Assembly: GCA_017462985.1 (NCBI GenBank)
Contig: JAFTQB010000026.1
Coordinates: forward strand, 1 to 41,725
Source: Clostridia bacterium
GTDB lineage: Bacteria; Bacillota; Clostridia; Christensenellales; Borkfalkiaceae
DNA: 41,725 bases
Direction of reading: 5' to 3'
Shown here piece by piece: positions 1 through 8,654 of this stretch (positions are counted from its first letter, which is position 1; each line of letters begins with the position of its first letter). The notes beneath the pieces were generated by a model that was not told where the DNA came from, made no database searches, and was given only the letters and a program-made list of their open reading frames with translations. The translations under genes were made by a program, and so were the position numbers.

Positions 1-2850
1 TTCCAAATCGCGCATGGCGAGCTTATATCCCGAGCCAAGCTCGGTGAACTGCATGATCGCCTTTAACCGCTCGGCGGCGTTATCCGTCATCACCCGTTCG
101 GGCTTGAAGGTGAAATAGGCGTGCGCGAGCCGCGTGCCGCGCCCCACTCTGCCCCGAAGCTGATAGAGCTGAGAAATCCCCAGCTTATCGCTGTCTATGA
201 TCAAAATGGTGTTCGCGTTCGGCAGGTCGATCCCGTTTTCGATGATCGTCGTCGTAATCAAAATATTCGTCTTGCCGCTATAAAAAGCGTGCACGGAATT
301 TTCGAGTACGTTTTTATCCATTCTGCCGTGAATGACGGAAATTTGCGCTTCCGGCACGATATTTTGTACCCTTGCCGCAAAGGTGAAAATGCTTTCCACC
401 TTATTGTAGAGGATAAACGCCTGACCGCCGCGCGAAAGTTCGCGAATACACGCGTCGCGAATGAGCGTATCCGTTTCTTCCACGACGTAGGTCTGCACAG
501 GCAACCGTTCCCCCGGGGGCGTTTGTATGGTGGAAATATCCCGTATTCCCGAAAGCGACATATGCAGCGTACGCGGAATGGGCGTCGCCGTCATCGTCAA
601 GCAATCGATGTTTTTTCGCATATTTTTCAGCTTTTCCTTGTGTTCCACGCCAAATCGCTGTTCTTCGTCCAATACGAGCAGACCCAAATCTTTGAACTTG
701 ACGTCGCTCGAAAGCAATCGGTGCGTACCCACCAAAAGATCGATTTTGCCCGCCGCAAGATCGTCCAACACCTTTTGCTGTTCCTTGGGCGTTAAAAAGC
801 GGTTGAGAGCGGCGACGCGCACGCCGAACGGCGCAAAGCGTTCGCACGCGGTATTGAAATGCTGATTGCAAAGAACCGTGCTAGGGCACATGAGCGCCGC
901 TTGCTTGCCCGCGAGCACGCAAAGATACACCGCGCGGAGCGCGACTTCCGTCTTTCCAAAGCCCACGTCGCCGCAAAGCAACCGGTCCATCACCTTTTCC
1001 GAACGCATATCCGCTTTGATCTCTTCGATCGAACTAGCCTGATCGGGCGTGAGCGTATAGGCGAACGCGTCCTCGAATTCGTCCATAAACGCTTCGTTTG
1101 CGGGGAATGCAAACCCCTTGCGTTCGGCGCGTTCGGCGTAGAGCTGCTTCAAATCGAACGCCAGATTTTTGAGCGAGGCGCGCACGCGCGCTTTCACGCG
1201 TTCGAAATCGTTGCCGCCGATCTTGGAAAGGGACGGGTTGGCGTCGCCCACGTATTTGGAAAGCACGTCCATATGCTCGACGGGCACGTATAAAATATCG
1301 CCGTCGCGATAGGAAAGGGCAATATATTCTTTCGTGCCGTCCGTCGTTTCGATTTTTTTCGTGCCGACGACTTTTCCGATCCCGTGCGTTTCGTGCACGG
1401 CGTAATCCCCCACTTCGGGCGCGGAGAACATATCCCCCCGTTTTCTTCTGATGCGTTTGGTATCGGGCGCGCGGGTATACAGGTTGCCCGTACCGATCAC
1501 GGCGAGCTTTGCTTCGTGTAAAACGAACCCGTTATCCAAGTATTCGCCCACCGCGCATATATTTTTCAATTCGTCAAGCGTATCGGGCAATTCGGAGGCG
1601 GGCAGGTATTCGTCGAACAGCATTTCGCGCATTTTGACGGCGCGCGAAACCTCGCCGCAACAAAGTAAGATTCGATACCCCCCTCTCAGCCAATTTTTCA
1701 AGTCGGCGAACAGGTTTGCCGTGCCGTTTAAATAGCGAGTAACGGGCGTTGCGGAAAGATTGAAAATTTTCAGCGGCGAAAAGAAAAAGGGATTGCCCGT
1801 AAACGTTTGCAGCGCCACCTTTCTCACCCCGCCCAGCCGCTCTAAAAATACTTCCCGTTCCACGAGCTGATTTTTCACGAACGAAAACGCTTCGCCGCCC
1901 ATATGCAAGCGCGAAAAGCGTTCCTCGTGTTCTTTATAGATCGCGTTGAATTTATCAAACAGCGTTTTGCCCTCGTCGAACATCACGACGGTATCGGGGG
2001 GGAGAATATCGAAAAAGCTGACGGAGTTTTTTAAAAGAGGCAATAAATAGCTATCGCCGTTCCCCGTTTCCAGCGAGGAAAACAGCTCGTCGGCAATCGT
2101 ATTTGCCCGCGAGTACGCGTCCGACGTTTTAAACGAGCGAAGCCCCTCGCGCAAAGCCGTTTTTATTCCCTCGACCTCGCCTTTTTCCATCACCACGTCG
2201 GTGGCGGAAAGCACCACCGTTTCTTTCACCGACGGCAAGCGGTTGCCCGTAACGATATCGTAGGGCTTGATCTTTTCCACGCTATCCCCGAAAAAGTCAA
2301 CGCGCAAAGGATTTTCCGCATTCACAGGATAGATATCCAAAATATCGCCCCGAAGCGCGAACGAGCCTTTCGTTTCCACGTCGAACACGCGCGCGTAGCC
2401 CATTTCCGTCAGCGTTTTTACCAGCGATAAAAAGTCGGTTTCTTCCCCTTCCGTCAAGGTGAGCGTGGGGAGCGTTTTGGGAAAAAGCTGCAAAAGCGCG
2501 TCGATTTCGGCAACCACGACGGGGCAATCCGTTTGCAGAGCGTAAACGCCGCAAAGGCGCTTGAACAGAGAATCTTTGGAAAGCGCTTTTCGATACAAAA
2601 GCACCTCGTCTTTTGCCGAAAGCACTTCCACGCGCTTGCCCGAAAGCGTGGCGATATTTTCCGCCGCTTTTTTTGCGGAGCTTCTATCCGCCGTTACGTA
2701 GACGACGGGAAGCCGCGGCAGGGAAGCGACCAAATACTTTAAGGGATCGGAAACGCCGAAAACCGCCGTCGGCGTGCCGCAGCGGATATTTTCTCCAAGT
2801 TCGGGATACTCCCCGTTTAATTGTGAAAAAGAGAAAAAGCGTTCCTTCAT
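1..2850 (-). CDS. mfd: Transcription-repair coupling factor Mfd (C-terminus beyond window)
   Basis: DNA translocase that displaces RNA polymerase stalled at lesions and recruits UvrA. I read about 950 residues from the ATG at 2850 to the window edge; family members have about 1150, so only the C-terminal regulatory part is missing. Visible in order: a UvrB-like N-terminal half; a CarD-like RNA-polymerase interaction domain near residues 470-550; then SF2 helicase motifs including Walker A GDVGFGKTE near residue 630, DEEQ near 726, TATPIPRTL, and the motif VI segment QLRGRVGR. The start is 8 bp downstream of the pth stop, so it is the last gene of prs-pth-mfd. The reading frame is open throughout. 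The identification is firm. Confidence 0.95.
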   Translation of the reverse strand, partial: MKERFFSFSQLNGEYPELGENIRCGTPTAVFGVSDPLKYLVASLPRLPVVYVTADRSSAKKAAENIATLSGKRVEVLSAKDEVLLYRKALSKDSLFKRLCGVYALQTDCPVVVAEIDALLQLFPKTLPTLTLTEGEETDFLSLVKTLTEMGYARVFDVETKGSFALRGDILDIYPVNAENPLRVDFFGDSVEKIKPYDIVTGNRLPSVKETVVLSATDVVMEKGEVEGIKTALREGLRSFKTSDAYSRANTIADELFSSLETGNGDSYLLPLLKNSVSFFDILPPDTVVMFDEGKTLFDKFNAIYKEHEERFSRLHMGGEAFSFVKNQLVEREVFLERLGGVRKVALQTFTGNPFFFSPLKIFNLSATPVTRYLNGTANLFADLKNWLRGGYRILLCCGEVSRAVKMREMLFDEYLPASELPDTLDELKNICAVGEYLDNGFVLHEAKLAVIGTGNLYTRAPDTKRIRRKRGDMFSAPEVGDYAVHETHGIGKVVGTKKIETTDGTKEYIALSYRDGDILYVPVEHMDVLSKYVGDANPSLSKIGGNDFERVKARVRASLKNLAFDLKQLYAERAERKGFAFPANEAFMDEFEDAFAYTLTPDQASSIEEIKADMRSEKVMDRLLCGDVGFGKTEVALRAVYLCVLAGKQAALMCPSTVLCNQHFNTACERFAPFGVRVAALNRFLTPKEQQKVLDDLAAGKIDLLVGTHRLLSSDVKFKDLGLLVLDEEQRFGVEHKEKLKNMRKNIDCLTMTATPIPRTLHMSLSGIRDISTIQTPPGERLPVQTYVVEETDTLIRDACIRELSRGGQAFILYNKVESIFTFAARVQNIVPEAQISVIHGRMDKNVLENSVHAFYSGKTNILITTTIIENGIDLPNANTILIIDSDKLGISQLYQLRGRVGRGTRLAHAYFTFKPERVMTDNAAERLKAIMQFTELGSGYKLAMRDLE

Positions 2851-2858
2851 TTCTTTTC

Positions 2859-3422
2859 CTAAGCGTTATATTTGCCCATCACCAGATCGATACGCGTGCC
2901 CTTGGCAAATTCCGCCGCAGCCTCGCCCGCTTTGCGGCATGCGTCGGCAAATAATTGATAATCGTCCTTTCGCACTTCCGAAAGCACGTAATCGATGATG
3001 GGGATATTCGCTTCCTCGTCGCGAATCCCCACGCGAATACGGGCAAACTCTTTTAAGCCCGTTTCCCCGATGATACTCCGCATACCGTTATGCGTGCCCG
3101 CGCTGCCCGCCGCGCGAATACGGATCTTGCCCTTGGGAAGATCGTAATCATCGTAAATAACGATCAGATTTTCGGGCGCGATCTTATATTTTGCCATGAG
3201 CTGCTTCACCGCCCGGCCCGAATTGTTCATATAGGTGAGCGGGCGGGCGATGATGACCTTTTCGCCGCCGACGAACGCTTCCGCTACGGAAGCTTCACAT
3301 TCCTTTTTCTTGAACTTCGCGCCCAAAATTTCCGCTGCGTCGCCTACGGCGATATAGCCCATATTATGAAAAGTTTTTTCGTATTTTTTATCGGGATTTC
3401 TCAAGCCTACGATTAAATACAT
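2859..3422 (-). CDS. pth: Peptidyl-tRNA hydrolase
   Basis: Releases tRNA from peptidyl-tRNA that drops off ribosomes; cytoplasmic. The protein is 187 residues, normal for the family. The start was placed at MYLIVGLRNP because this is the conserved N-terminus and an AAGGAA site precedes it; the open frame continues upstream without family similarity. Catalytic landmarks are N9, H19, D91 and N112 (corresponding to E. coli N10, H20, D93 and N114), with the GTHNGMRS segment. It sits between prs (61 bp gap) and mfd (8 bp gap), a gene order common in Bacillota. Confidence 0.95.
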   Translation of the reverse strand: MYLIVGLRNPDKKYEKTFHNMGYIAVGDAAEILGAKFKKKECEASVAEAFVGGEKVIIARPLTYMNNSGRAVKQLMAKYKIAPENLIVIYDDYDLPKGKIRIRAAGSAGTHNGMRSIIGETGLKEFARIRVGIRDEEANIPIIDYVLSEVRKDDYQLFADACRKAGEAAAEFAKGTRIDLVMGKYNA

Positions 3423-3483
3423 ATCCGTTTCCTTATTGAAAACCGCCGCCGCAAAAGCGACGGCGGGAGTTTCTTCTTTCGTT

Positions 3484-4428
3484 TTAGTCGTATAATTTAG
3501 ACATCGGTTTATCAAGGTAGACGTTTTCGATCGCCGCCGCGAAGATATCCGCAACGGAAAGCACCTTGAACTTATCAAGCATCTTATCCTCGGAAAGATG
3601 AATGGTATCGAGCATAACGAGCTTGTCGATCGTGGATTTTTGCAATCTTTCAAGCGCAGGACCACTCAAAACGGCGTGGGTACAGCCCGCGTAAATTTCC
3701 GTAGCGCCCGCGTCTTTCAGCGCTTGCGCGCCTTGGACGATCGTACCCGCCGTATCGATCATATCGTCGAGCATCAAGCATCTCTTGCCGTTTACGTCGC
3801 CGATGATGTTCATAACCTCCATCACGTTCGCCTTGGGACGGCGCTTATCGATGATTGCGATGGGAACGCCAAATTTTTCGGCAACCTTTCTTGCGCGCTT
3901 AACCGAACCGAGGTCGGGAGCAACAACGACATCGATATTGCCTTCTTTTGCAAAATAATTGCAAAGCGTAGGCCCGCCGAGCAGGTTATCTACGGGAATA
4001 TCGAAAAAGCCTTGAATTTGTTCCGCGTGCAGATCCATCGTCAAAACGCGGTCGGCGCCCGCCGCCGTGATCAAGTTCGCCACGAGCTTTGCCGTGATGG
4101 GATCGCGCGAACGCGCTTTTCTATCTTGGCGCGCGTACCCAAAATAAGGAACGACCGCCGTGATACGGCCCGCAGAAGCGCGTTTTGCGGCGTCGATCAT
4201 GATGAGAAGTTCCATCAGATTATCGTTTACGGGCGAGCAAGTAGATTGAATGATGAACAAATCTCTACCGCGCACCGTTTCCGCAATATGCACGTTGATT
4301 TCCCCGTCGGAGAAGGTAGCCACTTCGATGTTGCCAAGCTCGGTATTGAGCTTTTTCGCGATCGCCTCCGCCAAAGGGCGGTTGGAATTACCGCAGAACA
4401 ACTTGATTTCATTACCGTGAGTGATCAT
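3484..4428 (-). CDS. prs: Ribose-phosphate pyrophosphokinase (PRPP synthase)
   Basis: Makes PRPP from ribose-5-phosphate and ATP, feeding purine, pyrimidine, histidine and NAD synthesis. The 314-residue length is typical of class I enzymes. Visible signatures are the flexible-loop/metal region [30 protein letters not shown], and the PRPP-binding loop [10 protein letters not shown] near residue 220. It is the first gene of the operon with pth and mfd. A consensus-like promoter and a roughly 130-nt leader with two hairpins precede it. Confidence 0.96.
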   Translation of the reverse strand: MITHGNEIKLFCGNSNRPLAEAIAKKLNTELGNIEVATFSDGEINVHIAETVRGRDLFIIQSTCSPVNDNLMELLIMIDAAKRASAGRITAVVPYFGYARQDRKARSRDPITAKLVANLITAAGADRVLTMDLHAEQIQGFFDIPVDNLLGGPTLCNYFAKEGNIDVVVAPDLGSVKRARKVAEKFGVPIAIIDKRRPKANVMEVMNIIGDVNGKRCLMLDDMIDTAGTIVQGAQALKDAGATEIYAGCTHAVLSGPALERLQKSTIDKLVMLDTIHLSEDKMLDKFKVLSVADIFAAAIENVYLDKPMSKLYD

Positions 4429-4452
4429 GTAAAACCATCCTTGTATTTTTGT

Positions 4453-4520
4453 CGCGAACGGTCGCTTTCCCGCGACCGCACGCGCATTTTCCGTTGTAAA
4501 TAACCTCGGCGTTTCCGCCG
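4453..4520 (-). promoter_or_regulatory. Structured 5' leader of prs (two hairpins)
   Basis: The leader contains CGGCG-GAAA-CGCCG (4507-4520), closed by a GNRA-type tetraloop. It also contains a longer hairpin at 4453-4484 with a 7-bp inner stem CGGTCGC/GCGACCG, a 6-nt loop, a 2x2 internal loop and an outer CGCG/CGCG stem. The second ends about 25 nt before the prs start. No T-tract follows, so neither is an obvious terminator. I do not recognise a known riboswitch consensus. Confidence 0.5.
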
Positions 4521-4561
4521 TAGTTTCCCTCTCACCAAATCGCCCCTTTTTTCAGGACAAT

Positions 4562-4593
4562 ATTATAATAGCTTTTTTCTTTTTTTAAGTCAA
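4562..4593 (-). promoter_or_regulatory. Sigma-A promoter of prs-pth-mfd
   Basis: On the minus strand, TTGACT (4588-4593) is followed by a 17-bp A-rich spacer and TATTAT (4565-4570). An overlapping TATAAT at 4562-4567 would give a 20-bp spacer. The predicted start near 4555 gives a leader of about 130 nt before prs. Confidence 0.75.
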
Positions 4594-4626
4594 CCAAAAT
4601 GAGCGGGTTTTAAGCAAAAACTTTTT

Positions 4627-5145
4627 TTACTTCTCGATTTCGTTTTCCGCGTCCTCGGCTTTTTTGCGTTCCTTTTCTTCTTTTGCGCGTTGGCGCATCG
4701 CCGTGAAAAACCCCGTCAAAACGCCCGAACAGTCTTCTTCCAAAACGCCGCCCGTAACTTCTACCGTATGGTTGAGCAAATTCGCCGCCGCAAGCTCGCC
4801 CGTGAGCGAACGCCCTTTTTGTTCGTACGCGCCGAAATAAATTTTATCCACGCGCGCATTCAGCGCCGCGCCCATGCACATGGGGCAAGGTTCTAAAGTA
4901 ACGTACAGTTCGCAGCCCTCGGGAAGCCGCCAAGAACGGAATTTTTTGCACGCCCGATCGATCGCCATCATCTCCGCGTGGGCGGAAGCAAGTTGCAGCT
5001 TCGCGCGGCGATTGTAGCCGCTCGCCACCACTTTTCCCTCGTACACCACCACCGCGCCGATGGGCACTTCGCCTTGCGCCAATCCGCGCTTTGCCGCCGC
5101 GATCGCACGGCGCATAAATTTTTCTTCTTTGGTCAATCTTCTCAT
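4627..5145 (-). CDS. tadA: tRNA adenosine(34) deaminase TadA
   Basis: Deaminates wobble A34 to inosine in tRNA-Arg(ACG). It has the cytidine-deaminase fold: H56-A-E58 (zinc ligand and proton shuttle) and PCPMC with C87 and C90. The length of 172 residues is normal, with a lysine/glutamate-rich C-terminal tail. An AAGGAT site precedes the start, which lies 2 bp after the M14 peptidase stop, so it is the last gene of the CPBP-rlmH-M14-tadA run. Guanine deaminase-like relatives are the alternative, but the motifs fit TadA. Confidence 0.92.
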   Translation of the reverse strand: MRRLTKEEKFMRRAIAAAKRGLAQGEVPIGAVVVYEGKVVASGYNRRAKLQLASAHAEMMAIDRACKKFRSWRLPEGCELYVTLEPCPMCMGAALNARVDKIYFGAYEQKGRSLTGELAAANLLNHTVEVTGGVLEEDCSGVLTGFFTAMRQRAKEEKERKKAEDAENEIEK

Positions 5146-5147
5146 AT

Positions 5148-5966
5148 CTATCCTTGCGGCGTTACCGCCATTGAAAGCGCGTATAGCGCGCGATCGTTTT
5201 TTATTTTTAACCGTTCAAAATCCCGTTCGCCCAAAGGATGTTTGCAATCGTCCGAGCCGACTTCCACCGTGAAAGAGGGAATTCCCAGCGTGAGAATACA
5301 CCAATCCTTATATCCGCCCACGCTTCCGTACGCTTCCCGCAACGGATACCCCGTCGCCGCGGAGATCACTTCAGCGAGCCGCTTATCCCTTAGGCAGGTA
5401 TGCGCCGACTGATGAAAGCGCCAATAAATTTCCTCGCCCTTCGTATGATAGCTCACCGTATAATCAGGGCGCACTCGCAAAGTAAAATCTCGAAGCGCAC
5501 GCGTTTCCGGTTCTGAAAACGCTTTCGCGCCGATATAATTTTCCGCGCCCGCCGTCCGCGTGTTTTTTAAGCCATTTCCCCACTCGGCGTCGAAATTTAC
5601 GTTCAGATCCACGCCGCGCGCGTTTGCTTTCCAAAGCCTCAATTCCTCGGCGGTAAAGCGGGATAAAAAGCCGTCGTATTCGCCGCCGCGGGCGCTCCAT
5701 CGCCCCACTTCCGATAACAGCGCGCCGTCGGGATTGACGAGCGGAACCAACCAAAGCGTGCCTTTAACGCCGTAATAATAATGTACGCGCGCGAGCTTTG
5801 CCGTAATAAATTCTCTGCCGTGAATGGCATACGTCGCAATGCCTACGGGAGAGCCGTCGCCCACCTTCACCGCATAGAGGTTGCGCCCTAAAAGACTCGT
5901 GCCGATAATTCTCTTTTCCGTTTTTACGCTTTGGTAAAAAGCCGTGATCTCTTGATAAATATTCAT
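5148..5966 (-). CDS. M14-family zinc peptidase
   Basis: Predicted metallocarboxypeptidase; clostridial relatives include gamma-D-glutamyl-diamino acid peptidases acting on murein peptides. Zinc ligands are H49, E52 (HGRE) and H173 (SYHT), and the catalytic glutamate is E235 (TVEVGSD). The usual arginine of the DLNRNF motif is replaced by valine (DLNVNFD, residues 120-126), a change seen in diamino-acid-type members. There is no signal peptide, so it is probably cytoplasmic and might recycle cell-wall peptides. No Shine-Dalgarno sequence is visible before the start, and a 7-bp hairpin abuts the ATG. The start is therefore less certain than the function. Confidence 0.8.
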   Translation of the reverse strand: MNIYQEITAFYQSVKTEKRIIGTSLLGRNLYAVKVGDGSPVGIATYAIHGREFITAKLARVHYYYGVKGTLWLVPLVNPDGALLSEVGRWSARGGEYDGFLSRFTAEELRLWKANARGVDLNVNFDAEWGNGLKNTRTAGAENYIGAKAFSEPETRALRDFTLRVRPDYTVSYHTKGEEIYWRFHQSAHTCLRDKRLAEVISAATGYPLREAYGSVGGYKDWCILTLGIPSFTVEVGSDDCKHPLGERDFERLKIKNDRALYALSMAVTPQG

Positions 5967-6000
5967 GCGGCAATATATGCCGCAAACGCGCGGTTTATGA

Positions 6001-6438
6001 CTATTTATGATAGGTTGCGCCCGCGTTGATCATAAACGCGCGGTACACTTGCTCCGCCAAGATCACCCGCATGAGCTGATGCGGAACGGTCCTATCCGAC
6101 AAGGACAGCGTCAAATCCGCCGCCGCTTTCACACGCTCGGAAAGACCGCAAGACGAGCCGATCACAAAAGTGATTTCCTTGCCCGCGTCCGTCAGCGTTT
6201 GCAGTTTTTTCGCGAGCTTTTCGCTCGAATATTTTTCCCCCTCGACGGCGAGCGCGACCGTATAGCCCTTTACGGCGCGCAAAATATCGTCCGCCTCCGC
6301 TTCAAGCGATGCGCCCTCGGGAAGCTCTTTGATCTCTACCTTTGCAAAACGGGAGATGCGCTTGGTATATTCCGACACTGCTTCGCGATAGAAGCTTTCC
6401 TTGATCTTACCCACTACGACAAAATAGATCTTTTGCAT
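6001..6438 (-). CDS. rlmH: 23S rRNA (pseudouridine1915-N3)-methyltransferase RlmH
   Basis: SPOUT methyltransferase that modifies pseudouridine 1915 in helix 69 of 23S rRNA. The 145-residue protein is slightly shorter than the usual 155-159. The family signature is complete: FVIGSSCGLS (SAM-binding knot), LSLSDRTVPHQLMRVIL, EQVYRAF and the C-terminal YHK. A GGGGG site in the end of the upstream CPBP gene serves it; the intergenic gap is 1 bp. Confidence 0.95.
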   Translation of the reverse strand: MQKIYFVVVGKIKESFYREAVSEYTKRISRFAKVEIKELPEGASLEAEADDILRAVKGYTVALAVEGEKYSSEKLAKKLQTLTDAGKEITFVIGSSCGLSERVKAAADLTLSLSDRTVPHQLMRVILAEQVYRAFMINAGATYHK

Positions 6439-6439
6439 C

Positions 6440-7384
6440 TTACGCGCCCCCGAACAATACGAAAAACCAAACGGCGATACAGACGGTCAAGCCCACCGCC
6501 GCACACAGGAAAAATTCTTTTTTGCTTCCCGTCTTTTCCTCTGTAAAAATATTCGTCGGCGTTTTTTTGAGAAGTTTTTCCTCGAACACGAGGAAGAAAA
6601 CGCTGCCCAAAAGGCATACGATCGCCGCAATCAACACGGGCAAGGGCAAATGCTCCACGCTCGCGCCGAAATATTCTAAGACGATGATCAGCCCGTTATT
6701 GAAAAAGTGCATCAGCACCGTGGGAAGCACGCTCCCCGAACGGAGCGCGACGAGCGCGAACGCTGCGCCGCAACAAAACTGATAGACCGTTTGCGCGGGG
6801 TTTTGATGAAACAAAGAAAACATACCGCCGCAAAGAAGCGCCGCCGCCCAAATCGGAAAGGAGCGCAAGCCCTTTAACAGCACGCCGCGAAACAATAATT
6901 CTTCAAAGACCGCGGGCAATACCGCCACAACGAGCAACACGCCGAATACGCCGCCGCCCGCAAGCGAGGGAAGCTGCACGGAAGAATTTTCGTAGCCGAA
7001 ACTTTCTAAAAATTCGATAAACCAAGTATTCAGTTCCGAAAGCGCAAGCAAGCCGAATTGCAAGATCAAGGCGATCGCAAAATAATACCATTTGGGCGTT
7101 CCGATCACCGTTTTCACGCTCGTTTTGGAAAGATAAAAAAACGCAAAACAAACGATCGCAAAGGAAATTTGCGGAAGCAAAAAATTAAAGTAGCGATACC
7201 AATCCTGTTCCTCTACCCCTTTGACGAACAGCCCCGCCGCGCCAGCGATCATCACGAACACGAACGATAAGAGCACGGGCAAAAGCACCGCCGCGCTAAA
7301 CGCCAGCCCCGACGATTTTTCCACCGTCATTTCCCCAAGCAACGAGGAAAGAAATCTATTTTTGTTTTCTTGCGTTTGTTTCAT
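6440..7384 (-). CDS. CPBP-family intramembrane metalloprotease
   Basis: Polytopic membrane protein of 314 residues, Abi/CPBP (type II CAAX prenyl endopeptidase-like) superfamily. Motif 1, EELLFRGVLL, lies near residue 160. Later histidines occur in FHQNPAQ and in LMHFFNN, as in the family's metal site. About eight hydrophobic segments are visible. Substrate unknown; relatives process prenylated peptides, bacteriocins or membrane proteins. The promoter at 7394-7421 predicts a transcript start only about 3 nt before this ATG. If transcription begins there, the mRNA is leaderless or translation starts at a later methionine (M19). Confidence 0.85.
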   Translation of the reverse strand: MKQTQENKNRFLSSLLGEMTVEKSSGLAFSAAVLLPVLLSFVFVMIAGAAGLFVKGVEEQDWYRYFNFLLPQISFAIVCFAFFYLSKTSVKTVIGTPKWYYFAIALILQFGLLALSELNTWFIEFLESFGYENSSVQLPSLAGGGVFGVLLVVAVLPAVFEELLFRGVLLKGLRSFPIWAAALLCGGMFSLFHQNPAQTVYQFCCGAAFALVALRSGSVLPTVLMHFFNNGLIIVLEYFGASVEHLPLPVLIAAIVCLLGSVFFLVFEEKLLKKTPTNIFTEEKTGSKKEFFLCAAVGLTVCIAVWFFVLFGGA

Positions 7385-7393
7385 AGCCTTTTT

Positions 7394-7421
7394 ATTATAG
7401 CAAATTTTTACGCAATTGCAA
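7394..7421 (-). promoter_or_regulatory. Promoter of the CPBP-rlmH-M14-tadA operon
   Basis: Minus-strand TTGCAA (7416-7421), 16-bp spacer, TATAAT (7394-7399). It lies between the sigF terminator and the CPBP start. The -10 element is only 9 bp from the ATG. Confidence 0.6.
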
Positions 7422-7423
7422 AC

Positions 7424-7468
7424 AAAAAAGACGGCGGATAGAAATTTTTCTTGCTTTCTGCCGCCGTC
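7424..7468 (-). terminator. Intrinsic terminator of the spoIIA operon
   Basis: The GACGGCGG / CCGCCGTC stem (7461-7468 with 7430-7437) is extended by AGAAA/TTTCT pairing and followed on the minus strand by TTTTTTG. It begins at the sigF stop codon. Confidence 0.85.
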
Positions 7469-8192
7469 AGCCGCTTAATTTTTCACGGAAGGTTTGAATA
7501 ATTTTGTTTTCGATGCGAGATACCTGCACTTGGCTCACGCCGATCCGCTCGGCAACCTCGCTTTGCGTCATATCGCGAAAATACCGCAATATAATGATTT
7601 TGCGTTCCCGTTCGGGCAGCGCGTTGATCGCGCCTTTTAGGAGCAAACTTTCGATCATATCCTCTTGCGTATCTACGGCGGGCAGAGTATCCACCAGCTC
7701 GCGCTCCTTGCCGTCTTTAAATTCCGAACCGGCATAAATGGAAACGGGCATTTTGGAAGAACCGAGAATAAACACCGCCTCGCTTTCCTCCATTTTAAAA
7801 TACTCCGCCACCTGCTTTACCGTGGGCTGCACGCCCCGTTCAAACAGGTAAGTTTCGATATATGCGTTCATTTCCTTTGCCGTTTGCTTCATCGCGCGCG
7901 ATACTTTCACCGAGCCGTCGTCGCGCATGAAGCGTTTGATCTCGCCCGCAATCATCGGCACGGCGTAGGTGGAAAATTTTACGCCGAACGATTCGTCGAA
8001 GCCCGAGATCGCTTTTAAAAAGCCCATACAGGCGAGCTGAAAAAGATCGTCGTAATCCACCCCTTTCCCAAGATAGCGTTTGACGATACATTTAATCAAG
8101 GAAACGTTATGCGAAAGCAGCGTTTCTTTCGCCGCGTTATCGCCCGATTTTGCCAAGCGCAAATAGGCGATGGTTTCGTCGTTTTCAAGCAT
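7467..8192 (-). CDS. sigF: RNA polymerase sporulation sigma factor SigF
   Basis: Forespore-specific sigma-70 factor. The protein is 241 residues. Region 2 (YLGKGVDYDDLFQLACMGFLKA ... KFSTYAVPMIAGEIKRFMRDDG) and the region 4 helix-turn-helix (MTQSEVAERIGVSQVQVSRIE) are both clear. Position after spoIIAA-spoIIAB separates it from the similar SigG. The ATG at 8192 is preferred over an in-frame TTG four codons upstream because GGG lies 7 nt before the ATG and the TTG directly abuts its AAGG. The start lies 14 nt after the spoIIAB stop. Its activity would be held by SpoIIAB and released by dephosphorylated SpoIIAA. Confidence 0.93.
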   Translation of the reverse strand: MLENDETIAYLRLAKSGDNAAKETLLSHNVSLIKCIVKRYLGKGVDYDDLFQLACMGFLKAISGFDESFGVKFSTYAVPMIAGEIKRFMRDDGSVKVSRAMKQTAKEMNAYIETYLFERGVQPTVKQVAEYFKMEESEAVFILGSSKMPVSIYAGSEFKDGKERELVDTLPAVDTQEDMIESLLLKGAINALPERERKIIILRYFRDMTQSEVAERIGVSQVQVSRIENKIIQTFREKLSG

Positions 8193-8206
8193 GCAAGCAC
8201 CCAACC

Positions 8207-8644
8207 TTACACACCGATGGATTTCGTCATCGATACGCGCGTGCCCTCGCCGCGCTTGCTATGCAAGGAAAAGCCGTCCATAAAGGTTTGCATAATCGTA
8301 AAGCCCATGCCCGAACGCTCGTCGTCGGGAAGCGTGGTGAAAAATGGCGTAAGCGCTTCGTCCACGTCGTCGATCCCCTTGCCGTAATCGATGATCTCGA
8401 TATGTAATTCGCCGCCGTTTTCGCGCTTTTGCGTACGGCAAACGATGAGGATCTTATTTTCCTCCCCGTTCGTTTGGTACGCGTGTACAATACAGTTGGT
8501 CACCGCTTCGCTCACCGCCGTTTTGATATCCGAAAGATCGGAAAACGAGGGATTGAGCGAGAGCGCGAACGCCGCCACCGCACTTCTTGCAAAGCTCTCG
8601 TTTTCGCCCAATGCGGCAATTTCCAATTTCATATAATTTTCCAT
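8207..8644 (-). CDS. spoIIAB: Anti-sigma F factor / serine kinase SpoIIAB
   Basis: GHKL-fold ATPase that binds sigma-F and phosphorylates SpoIIAA. It is 145 residues. ATP-site boxes are EAVTN (E46, N50), DYGKGI and SGMGF. A TTAGGAG site precedes the start with good spacing. Middle gene of the spoIIA operon. Confidence 0.95.
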   Translation of the reverse strand: MENYMKLEIAALGENESFARSAVAAFALSLNPSFSDLSDIKTAVSEAVTNCIVHAYQTNGEENKILIVCRTQKRENGGELHIEIIDYGKGIDDVDEALTPFFTTLPDDERSGMGFTIMQTFMDGFSLHSKRGEGTRVSMTKSIGV

Positions 8645-8654
8645 AAAAACGCTC

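Noticed and set aside
121..795. Long plus-strand open frames across mfd
   Set aside because: They are antisense to clear Mfd helicase motifs, lack ribosome sites, and are expected in GC-rich coding DNA.
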